Origin: Onchocerca volvulus
Taxonomy: Eukaryota > Nematoda > Chromadorea > Rhabditida > Onchocercidae
Length of the DNA: 64,000 nt
Assembly: GCA_000499405.2 (NCBI GenBank)
Contig: HG738139.1
Location: 2,708,976-2,772,975, forward strand
Reading direction: 5' to 3'
The notes beneath the pieces are model-generated. The model did no database searches. It worked only from the letters and a program-made list of their open reading frames with translations, and was not told the DNA's origin. Positions 53,607 to 64,000 of the stretch are shown piece after piece. The stretch's first letter is position 1. Each line of letters opens with the position of its first letter. The translations under genes were made by a program, and so were the position numbers.

Positions 53607-54908
53607 CACCAAGCAAACATATAATCGAGAAAAAGGGATTGTTGATTTCTGGAAATGATAAGTTTGATTTTGAATTCAAATTGCGATTAATAGAAAGCAA
53701 AAAAATAAAATAAATTGTTCGAATAATTAATCATATCCATCAATTCGTATAGTTAATTCATTAACGATTACTTTTTCATCTAATAAATTATCATAATTAA
53801 AACTTTTGAAAAACGAAAAAAAAAAACCATAATTAAAATTGTATAAATGAAAGAAAAGAACTGATAAAAGTATTCTATTCGATCTAATCATTGCTAGATT
53901 AAAAATGATAAATTAAGCCGGTTTTTTTCATCCATTACTTGAAGAATTATGACTAATTTTCTTTTAATGCTTAATTTCAAATTATCTATCATTTCTATTA
54001 ATATATGAATTGATTGACATTTGAATGAATTGAAATTAACTTCGTATAAATGCATTTTTAATTTTGCAAATAATTTTTGTTTTTATTAAATGTGTGTAAT
54101 CTTCCGCTGTTAGCATTTTTTCTTCTATCTCATCAAACATCGATTAAACTTCGAAAATATTTCAACCTAACATCACATCTGTTAAATAACTTCTTTTTAA
54201 CTTTTTTTTTTCTTTTAAAATTATTTCTTTCAAATTTTATTTTCAAAAATTACAAACATACACACACAAACATACGCAAACACAAAGATGCTTTTTTTTT
54301 CTCCCATTCTTTTCATAACAATTTTTGAAAGAAAAATTTTCTTTCTTTTGTTTCTTTTTTTAATTTTTTTTTTTATTAAAAATATTTTTTATCATTCCAG
54401 AAGTTTTCACTTTCATTACTTTTGCGATTCTTCCTTTTGTTTACTTTAAAAAAAAAAAAACAATCAATTTTAATGTTCTCAATTCATTCCCTGTTGACAT
54501 AATAATAATATCCCCCAAATGAAGAATAAAGATTTCTCTATCGTATCTTTTTTTTTTTATTTTTTTTTCATATTTTAATTAAAACTTTCTTAGTTTTCTT
54601 TCTCAATTTTTGATCAATAATTTATAAATTAATAAGTTGAAAATCTTTGCAAAAATTTTCTTGCAAAATTTTTTTTTTTCAAAATTTTCTATTTTTTTTC
54701 AAATATTTTATAAATTAACAAGTTAAAAGCTTCAAATCTTTTCATCATTTTGCTTTCTTCTTGTCAATTTTCCGTAAACAAACAACAATTATTTTAAATT
54801 TAATTATCTAAAAAGAGAGGAAAATTGCATGATTTGTGAATAAATGATTAAAGTTAAGTCATTTGAAAAAATTTTTTGAGTAAATAAGTAGTGAAAATGA
54901 ATTATGCG

Positions 54909-54954
54909 AAGAGAGAGAGAGGTAGAGAGAGAGAGAGAGGGAGAGAAAGAGAGT
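54909..54954. repeat. GA microsatellite
   Basis: Imperfect (GA)n with GGTA and GGGA interruptions. Faces a CT run at 55183. Confidence 0.9.
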
Positions 54955-55182
54955 TGCTGTGATTGAAAGAGAGGAAAAGAAGTAGCATAGTATATATACC
55001 ATAAAATAATAATATTTCAAAATTTTTCGTTGTAAACAACTACTATTCAACAAATTCTTGTTATTACAACTAATCACTTTAAAAAATCCATTTGTCATTC
55101 TCTTTCAAAAATCTCTTTTTAAATATTATCATCGTAGCCTTTTATGCTTTATTCTTTCACTTTTATCTTAATTTCTTGTTTT

Positions 55183-55234
55183 TTTCTCTCTCTCTCTTTC
55201 CCTCTTTCTCTCCCTCTCTCTCTCTCTCTCTCTT
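55183..55234. repeat. CT microsatellite
   Basis: Imperfect (CT)n, about 50 bases, the complement in sense of the GA run about 230 bp upstream. Confidence 0.9.
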
Positions 55235-55381
55235 GTTTTCCAAAAAAGAAAAAGACGAATTTATTCCTTAAAAAAATAAAAAAAAACTTTTTCCGCTTTT
55301 ATTCAAACTCAACTCTTTACCACATTTTTCATTTTTGCCCATTTTTTTGAAATTCTAGAAATTTTTGTTCATAAACAAAAA

Positions 55382-55413
<32 letters not shown>

Positions 55414-56313
55414 TGAAAAAGAAAACTTTTCAATAGGAATGAATATTTTGTAAATAAAGTCTGAAAATTCAGAGTTGAATATTTAAATTGGAATGTTTGG
55501 GAATGAATGAAAATGAGCCTGAAAGAAAATGAGCCTAAAATATCTCATCTACTATTTGCCTAAAATTAGATGAAAGTAGATCGAATTTTGAGCAATATAT
55601 AATACGAAAATGGAATGAAAATGACCAATTACAGACAAGAATATTTTCAGCCTTGGCCTAATAATTTAAAATGAATTCATTTTTAATTTTGATATAATTG
55701 GAAAATAAAACTTAACAATCTTTGTTCAAAAATTAAAAAATTTTGTTCAAAAATTTTTACCAGAAAAATATAAATAATACATTATTTGCCAAAATCGAAT
55801 AAAATGCTAATTTTGGCCAAATAAGTTGTAATTTCAAGATTTTCATTCTTTTGTTCTTGTCTGGGACATGTTTTCAATTGTATTAGTCTTGAAGTAACGA
55901 ATATAATTTGCATAGATCTTAAGTGTAAGTTTTAAATTCAATTTTTAAAAAATTTAAAAATGTTGATTAAAAAAAAACAAACAGAAAATATTGAATTTGA
56001 TCTTTCAAAAACTTAAACACATCATTATTTTACTTCAATGATTATTCTTCAACTTTCATATGATAGCGAAAAAAAAACTGAAGATGGAAACTTTTAACTT
56101 GAAAATTGAAAAGTTTATTTGTACTTTTGAATTTTTTCCTTTTTTTTTTAGTATGATCATTTCATCGATCATTAATTGATTTCTTTTACATCATCATCAT
56201 TTTATGCTGAACTAAGTTAATATAAAATTCAGTAAAACCAATTTAAATCATTATTTAATCAATTAGTTTATTAAGTGACAATTAGGAAATAAATAATTTC
56301 TGATAACAATTAG

Positions 56314-56465
56314 TAATAATGATAATGATAATAATTGATATGATAGTTGCATATAATATTGCTAACAATAATGATAAAAATGATATAATGATAAATAATG
56401 ATGGTATTGTTGATAACAAATGACAATGATGATGACGTTGATGAGATGATAACGATGATGACGTC
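56314..56465. repeat. GAT/ATA-rich microsatellite
   Basis: Interrupted AATGATAATGATAATA and GATGATGACG units over about 150 bases. Confidence 0.8.
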
Positions 56466-57090
56466 AATAGTTCTAGAGTTTAAAAATGTAGAAAAGTTGG
56501 AAAAGAAGTTGAAAATAAAAAAAAAAAAAAAAAAGAAAAACAAGTAAATAAAAACGAATGAAATGTGAAAAAGAAACAGTTTAATAACACCTGTTATCTA
56601 TTCAATCAGCTTAAACTTAACTTTTTTCTTTTTTTTTCTTCGATAACTTTAACTTTCAAATAAAAAATTTCATCTTTCTCTTTTATGTTTCCTTTTTTTT
56701 TTAACTTTTTAGTTAAAAACTTTTTTAGCTGACATTCTCTTTTGCCCTTCTCTACATCAAATTCACTGCCATATTTTCTTAACTTAGCAAATATGATACT
56801 AAAATCTATGTAAAATCGAATTTTTAAACATTTTTTTTTTTTTTTTTGAACTGATTAATTTCGTCGGCAAAATTTGGGGTTAATCCTTGGAAAATTTTCA
56901 ATCTGATTTTACTACATCTATAATAATAGTAGTATGATTTCTACGATCAAAGCTCCTTTAAATATCTGAAAGTTTGTTTTTTTTTGTAAACTTTTTTAGC
57001 AAAATACATAGCTATTTAATATGTCTATAGTTAAACTTTGTAAGATTGTCATTTGAACAACTGGATGGGATAGCAAGTCTGGTAAATTGA

Positions 57091-57208
57091 TATTTTTGAT
57101 AATATTACTTTATTTTTGATAATATTACTTTATTTTTGATAATTTTACTTAATTTTTGATGATATTACTTAATTTTTGGCAATTTTACTTTATTTTTGAT
57201 AATATTAC
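57091..57208. repeat. 20-bp minisatellite, about 6 units
   Basis: Units of TATTTTTGATAATATTACTT, period 20, with variants (GATGATATT, GGCAATTTT). Ends at ATTACAG near 57208. Confidence 0.92.
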
Positions 57209-60200
57209 AGTACTTTCCATCATTTTTTTTCTTTTTTTTTTAGTACATTTCTCCGTTTCTCATCTGATGCATCTGATTGTTAATTCTTGCCAAGCCTACA
57301 GGTTATATAATTCGAATACTGCTTGAATTTAAATTCAATTTCCGCTTCAATTTTGCTAATCTGGATTGAAATGATAAAGAAAACAAAAAAAAAAAAACAT
57401 AAACTAAATACAGGTAAATGATAACGATTGCAGTTCCAAATTTAAAAATGATTTTGCGCATTAGACACGAATATACAGCTAAAATTGAAAAGCTTTCCAC
57501 GATAATTTAATCCTTAAACACTAAAAAGCTACTTGGCAAATTTATTGATTGGCCATTTCGATTTCTCAAGATCTATTCCTAAATCCAGGCAATTCTCATA
57601 CCTGTCCTGTCATCTCATATCATATTTACTTCATGTTTTGCATCTGAACTCATGTTTTTTCACTTGCCATTTCTTCCATTTGCTAATCATCTGTGAATGT
57701 TGCAATTTTCTCGAGAAAATACCGGAAAATTTGATGTATATTTGATAGACAAAAAAAAATTTTTAAATTTAAAATTTCTTTTTGCTTCTTCTTAAATTTT
57801 TCTAAAACTTCCGTGCGAAAGTAAAATATGAATAATTAGAAAATTCGAAGAAATTGGTAATTGAAAAGTTTGAAATTAAAGCTCTAGACAAACTATATTT
57901 CAATGTCAGTAGCCAAGTCTAGATGGCAAAAAAAAAAAAAAAAAAAAAGGTTATTAAAATGAAAGAGCAATAATACAAGAAAATAACTGTTTTTTTTTTC
58001 ATGGTACCATTTTATGGTACCATGGAATATCAGTATTCTCTGCAACTTTTATGTGAAAAAATTCAGGCCATCGTCTTTTCTATTTTTTGCTAATTGTAAT
58101 TTAGCTTATGATTTGATCGAAGAAGATGTGCTAGATGTCTGGTAGTGATAAGTTAATTTCGAAAGTACTGTAGAAATTAATTCGAAAGGTTACTTTTCCA
58201 GAAACAACAGAAAAATTTCTGATTTTTTTGCAAGAAATTTCGACTTTTTTTTTTTAAATAAGAAAGGTGAATTCGAAGCAATTGCTTTTTTTTTTTTTTT
58301 TTTTAATCAATAAAAGTAAAATTTAAAAAAATAATTGAAAAAATACCATCGAAATTACTTTCTACAAGATGTTTGTTAAATTTTCTTTTAAGTTAGTTGA
58401 CACGAATTTTCTATGTATCGCATATAAACAAGCGCATTTTGTTTCAAACTAGTAATAATTTAACTGAAAAAAAAATAATAAAATTTTTATGTTTAAAAAG
58501 TTTTCGTTAGAAATTATTTTTTTCCTTTCTTTTCTCTTTTTTTTTTTTTTTGCAAATATTTCATTCCAAAATTGAACTTATAAATTCGAAATATAGAAAT
58601 TCAAAACTTAAAATTTTCTTTTTACATCAAATATTCATTTATATTTTTAATTGCTAAAAATCATTTGTCATTTCATTTTGTCGTTTTTTTTTTCCATCAA
58701 TACAGATCTTATCAATGCTCTGATAAATAGTTTTTTTCGTTCAATTTGAAAATTCCGTCCGATTCAGATCAAAATTGCTGCTTATTATTTCTTCAAATCT
58801 CATATCTTCATCTCAAATAAATTTCAACTTTTTTTTTTGCAACTTTTTTTGTCGCTTCTTCGCATCAACTTTTTTTTTTCTTTTTGATTTTTAATGTAGA
58901 AATAGAACTATTTAAATTTTCAGCTAAGTTTCTGTTAGATAAATTATTTTTTCTTTTTACTTGTTAGCTATTAAACTGAACCGATTTATTTGATGTTTTA
59001 TAAATTATTTATAATTTATAATTTCAAGATCATTTTATCAACTGTTTGCTATGAACTTTTTCAAAAGCTAAATATAAGAAGTTTCACCTTTTGACCTTTT
59101 GGATAAAATAGTTATGCTTAAAATTGGAAAAACAATGGGGAAATTCGCAACTATTCTTATAAAAATTAAACTCTCTTCATGATTAAGCTCTAAAATCTTT
59201 CCATATTGTTTAGCAATTTGCAAAAAAACATCATACCTTGCCATTTAAATTTTATAAATTATCAAATTAATTAATTTTTCTTTTTTTTTCTCCCCCGTAA
59301 AAATCTTAATTAGAAGACAGAAATTTTTCTTTCTCTTTTTTTTACATCTCATTTTTTAAAATAAATTCTGATAATTATGATTTCAGTTTGATAATAGTTG
59401 AGGTCAATGCAAAGATAATACTGAAAAATTGAAGTAATTTTATTAAATTTTTATTTTCATTCTTTAATTTTTTATCAAAAATATTATTTTCATTGATAAA
59501 ATTAACAAATAAATTAACAAAAAAAAAAAATCTGTTTTTACTTTACCACAATTCATTCTTGAACATAACCGTTTTTAACAATGATTTATTATCGTTCGTT
59601 CTTGTTATTTTTGGGAAGAAAAGTTTGAAATAATACAATAAAAATCGATACTAAAAAAAAAAAATGAAAAACAAAAAAAAAAAAGGAAATGACTAATTTT
59701 AGATATGAATAATTCAAATTAAGTACATCGATTGATCATATTAGATATATTTCTGTACATTTCGAAATTTTTATTCGCCTTCCTTTTTTTTCTTTTCTGT
59801 CTTTCTTTTTCTTTCATTTTCTCTATTTTTTATTATTTTATTATTATTTTTTTCAAATAACATAGGCATATGTTAGATGAATAAAATAAACATTTCATAC
59901 TAAGTTTTAAATTTAAAAAATATAAAAGTTTTATTTATTTTTGATATTTCCAAGTGCATAATATGTCGACTGATTAAAGTAAGTTTTTTATTTAAAATTA
60001 TGAAGAATTTAAAAAATTATAAAAAAAAATTTTAAAAAAAACTAAAAAATTTTAAAAATACGAAAAAAAGATTTATTTATCTTTATAGAAATGGAAATAA
60101 TATAAAATATTCAAATTTATAAATGACAAATAAGAATTGTAGGATTGAAAATAAATAAAATAAACAGTGTTTGTGATATAATTGTTTAGGTAAATATGAA

Positions 60201-60580
60201 AGGTAAGAATTTGAATTAGTAATGTATAAATTTCGAAACATTTCATGCTACTTTCAAATGATAATTGATAAGTGATAAATGATAAGTGATAAGAATAATT
60301 TGTGCATCGATTATTTTACAAATCATCGAAAAAGTAACAGCTAATTGATAGGAAAATGAAAAAATGTTCTTTGAATGATTTGATTTATTTTAAAAAAAAT
60401 TAATTTTTTAATTATCAATTTTTTTTTTTTTTTTGCTTTTGAAAAATTAAAAATAAATTTTTATTACTGAATGAAAAAATTTTTGCGAATATTTAATCCT
60501 CTTGTATATTACCTACCCTTTAATGCCCAAATTTAAGACATTTGGTGAAAACACTTCCGGTAATTAAATTTCTCACTTTT

Positions 60581-60634
60581 CTCTCTCCCTCTCCCTCTCT
60601 CTTTCTCTCTCCCTCCCTCTCTCTCTCTCTCTCT
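60581..60634. repeat. CT microsatellite
   Basis: Imperfect CTCTCC/CTTT units becoming (CT)n, about 54 bases. Confidence 0.9.
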
Positions 60635-63060
60635 TTTCATTTCTTCTCATATTTCTTAGTTTTTGTTGAAAATTGTCTTCATCATTATCTCGAAAACTTC
60701 TGGATTATTTATATTTATATCTCAAATCGAATAGTTTTTTTTCTCTCTCTTTTAAATTAATTTTAAAATTTCTAATTTTAAAATTGTCACAGTACTGATT
60801 AGAAATTTTAATTTAATTAAAAATTCATTCAAATGTATGAAAAACATTGCTTCTTCTTATACATATTTGTATAAATTTGAAATGTTTTTAAAAGTTAACC
60901 ATTTATTATGCTTAATTTTTAAATTCCTTTTTTTTTTCCAAAATTTTTTCTCAAAAATTTTTCAATTTTTCAAATTCTTTTTCCAGTTTTTTCGAAAAAA
61001 AAAGAAATGAAATTCCATAAAATTTAAAAAAAGAGTTTTTCAACCTAATTATGTTATTGTATTTATAAATATTTATATTATCTTAATTTTACATCATATT
61101 TCGTTAATATATAACTATGATAATGATGATTATTTTTAATCTTTCTAAATTAATTCGATATATGAGTACGATATTACAGTATCAATTATTCTCATCAGTA
61201 CCACACAAATTATCGCATTTTTAATTAGTGTAAAAAATCGCATTTTATTAAAAACTATTAATTATTTACTTTTAATTGTTAAAAAATATGTTCATTTCAC
61301 TAAATAATAATGATGGTGATAATAATAATGATAATAATGATATACTGCTGATAATTTTCCTTTCTCATTGAAAATGCTGAAAAAAAGAAAAAGAAATTTA
61401 CTGGGAAAAAGAATTTTTAAAAAATATCACTGATCATTGATCATTGACAAATTCTAATTATTTTTCTGCTTCAATTTAAAATGAAAATTAGTGATGTAAT
61501 TTTTTTTTGATTTCTTAAAATTTTTTTAATTGAAATCAATTCTCTGTAAATCTATCAATAACGAATTGAATCATTCGTTTTTCATCTTTTCAACCGAATT
61601 TCTAAATTTTTTTTTTTTTTTTGGTTTTTAAAAATTTGAAAATTTTCTTTTTCATCATTCGTTTTTTCATCTTTTCAACCATATTTCTAAATATTTCATT
61701 TTTTTTTTTTTCAAATTTGAGAGAAAATTTTGAAAGAAAAAATTTTTCCATTTTTTCGTTTACAATTTTTTCATTTTGTTCGATAATTATTTGATCGAGT
61801 TTATCTTCCATAGCAGTAATACATCTATAAATATGTTGAAATTGGTCAAAAGTTGGCTAAAAAGTTAGCAATATTAATTATTAACTTTAATTCGCTCATT
61901 TATATCTATTTGCTTTTTATTAATTTAATATTTTAGTACTTATGTTTCAGTTTTTTAATCAAATACTTTTATTTTTCGATTTTTAATTTCTATTTCCTGT
62001 TTTTTTTTTTTTTAATTTTACAAACTAATTTGAAAATTTCATTAATTTCGATTTTTAAAAAAACAATATCCTTTTCCTTGTTTTTTTTTTTTGAAAAATC
62101 TTTATTAATAACATCCAATCAGACATTCTTAATATTGAAATTTTTTTCTTCGTTCTATTTTTATCAATTATTTAAAGAAAAACAAAAAAAACAAAAAAAG
62201 TTATTTTTCGAAATATTCCTCAATTTATAGAATGAAAAGGCGAACTAATTGTTGAAAAATGAAAGTTTTCAACTACTAAATATACCGAAAGTTCAACTGT
62301 TGAATATGTTTATCAAAATTTCACAAAATTTTTGAAAATTTAAAAAATAAAAAAAATTAAAAATTTTACAAATTTTTATAAACATATTTAAAAATAGCTA
62401 AAAAATTTTGTTTATTAACTGAGGAAAGATCGTTATTTCGCTGAAATGATTATCAGAATTAATTATATTTGAATCTTATTAAAGTAAACTTTATTTCTCC
62501 ATTAATGGTAATTCCGCTATCAGAATAAATAGGAATTAATTAATTAGTTAATTAATTTCAACAAACAAATAAGTCAATTATTAGTCGTTAAGCAAGTAAG
62601 ATAAACATTCATATTATCAACTGATAATAAAGTTATCCATGCAAGAGCTTACAATGAAATAATTTTACAAAAGTTTATTAATTAAATGATAGTATCAATA
62701 AGATAATGATGAAAGATTTGCTAAAAGATACTTCAAATTTAAGTGAAATAATTAAATTTTAAGTTTCATTAGCAGATGTTAATTATTAGCAAAGTATGAT
62801 ATTTTAAAATTGTGTAATATAAAAATAAAATCACATTATGAGTAATTTATTTCAAAAAAGTATATTTTTCGAGTTAATAATTGAACCTATTAATCATTGT
62901 TACATTAATCGGAATGAAATTTATGCTCAAATTTTCTTGAACTTTTTTTTTAGGAATAAAATTCGAAATATTTTTAGTCTTTTTTTTTTTTTTTTCAAAA
63001 ATAAACATCAATTTGAAATTACTCTAGGAATAATTAGTGGATGAATGTATTAATATGTTT

Positions 63061-63280
63061 AAAATATGTCTAGATTCTTTGATGATGTCTGAAATATGCC
63101 CAGACTTTTCGATGTTTTCTAAACATGCCTAGGCTTTTCAGTGTTTTCTAAACATGCCTAGGCTTTTCAATTTTTTCCAAACACGCCTAAGCTTTTTTAA
63201 AATATGTCTAGGCTCTTCAGTGTTTTCTAAACATGCCTAGGCTTTTCGATGTTTTCTAAACATGCCTAGGCTTGGCTTCT
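63061..63280. repeat. 29-30-bp minisatellite with CCTAGG palindromes, about 8 units
   Basis: Units of AAACATGCCTAGGCTTTTCA followed by GTGTTTTCT. Starts are near 63061, 63091, 63121, 63150, 63179, 63199 (after a shortened unit), 63229 and 63258. The best-preserved units carry GCCTAGGC, an 8-bp palindrome; the first units are the most diverged. Confidence 0.93.
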
Positions 63281-64000
63281 AATATTTCCTCAAAAATTTG
63301 GATTAACACTTTCTTTAGCACTTAAGAAGTAATGAATGCATCGATGTTTGTTTGCTTGTTTATATCAATCATGCGATATTTGGCTTCAATTCAATTTGGC
63401 GTGCCAATATCGTCAAATTGAGTGTAAAGATTAAATTGCTTTTGAGCGAAAGTTTGGCGCATTTTTTGATCCAATCACTTGTCAAATTGATTAATGATAA
63501 TCATTATCAATGATTCATTTTAATCATATTCTAATATCTTTCGAGTATTAGAAATATTATTGGAATTTGATTACTTATTCTCTGCTAATTTTTCAATTCT
63601 CGATCACTTATCTTCGGCTAATTAATTAATATTATCAATGCTATCCATTGAAAATTAAATAAACTTAAGAATTTAAGGGCAAAATTTCAAGAAAATTTAA
63701 AATATTGCAATATAATGCATTTATATTAATTTCATTTCTTTTCTAAGTTCATTTTTCCTATCTAAAAATATTCATTATGAGAAGGATAATTTACATTTAA
63801 AACGATTTCAAATTAAATTCTATTTTCATTATTCCAACGTTCAATTTTTATATTTAAACAAATAAATGAATTGATCATGCCATAAAAATGCAATTAAAGT
63901 AGTAGTCTTAGTAATTAATATGTATTAAAATAGGTAATTAATTAGCTGCATTAATTGGGAAATATCACTTATAATTAATTGATAACATTTAAATGATAAG

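Larger units (their letters stand above)
45285..64000. other. Gene-poor, repeat-rich AT-rich region
   Basis: About 18.7 kb downstream of the NTE-like gene. No exon with recognisable protein motifs was seen on either strand, and the ORFs present are translated homopolymers, microsatellites or AT-rich noise. It contains ATT/ATC, GA and CT microsatellites, long T-rich tracts and several minisatellites, listed separately. One stretch of higher complexity lies at about 46800-46980. Regulatory DNA or unrecognised ncRNA cannot be excluded. Confidence 0.6.

Noticed and set aside
16111..64000. Horizontally acquired bacterial (e.g. Wolbachia) DNA
   Set aside because: No block with bacterial-like long ORFs or composition was seen in either gene-poor region.

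Overview
This is eukaryotic DNA from a nematode, very AT-rich, most likely a spirurid/filarial species. The organism is inferred from a DAF-4-type TGF-beta type II receptor, small phase-matched exons with GT-AG introns, many homopolymer runs and a mariner fossil. No species-specific marker was identified. I saw no prokaryotic genes, rRNA, tRNA or CRISPR array. All gene models were assembled by eye from splice sites, reading phase and remembered family motifs, and none is supported by transcripts.

Layout. (1) 1-16.1 kb, three genes head-to-tail on the minus strand: daf-4 (14 exons, 10434-16110), a LUC7L3-type splicing factor (about 8 exons, 4915-8150) and mre-11 (10 exons seen, 377-3531, 3' end unresolved). 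(2) 16.1-30.9 kb, a gene-free stretch with microsatellites, a perfect 46-bp palindrome, dispersed and tandem duplications and a 26-bp minisatellite. (3) 30.9-45.3 kb, one long plus-strand gene for a neuropathy target esterase / patatin-like phospholipase (PNPLA6/7 type; 26 exons plus a tentative first exon). It has a membrane anchor, three cyclic-nucleotide-binding-like domains, a patatin domain with an intact Ser/Asp dyad and an acidic tail. One intron holds a truncated, mutated mariner transposon. (4) 45.3-64 kb, gene-poor and very AT-rich, with several minisatellites (three of period about 28-29 bp), GA/CT and ATT microsatellites and T-rich tracts.

The four genes do not form an obvious pathway: DNA double-strand break repair (MRE11), pre-mRNA splicing (LUC7L3), TGF-beta/BMP signalling (DAF-4) and ER lysophospholipid metabolism (NTE). 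I found no convincing new biological system. The most useful leads are the mariner fossil, unusual splice structures (a GC-AG intron, a duplicated 5' splice site, micro-exons, an intron open in frame in daf-4) and the repeat arrays.
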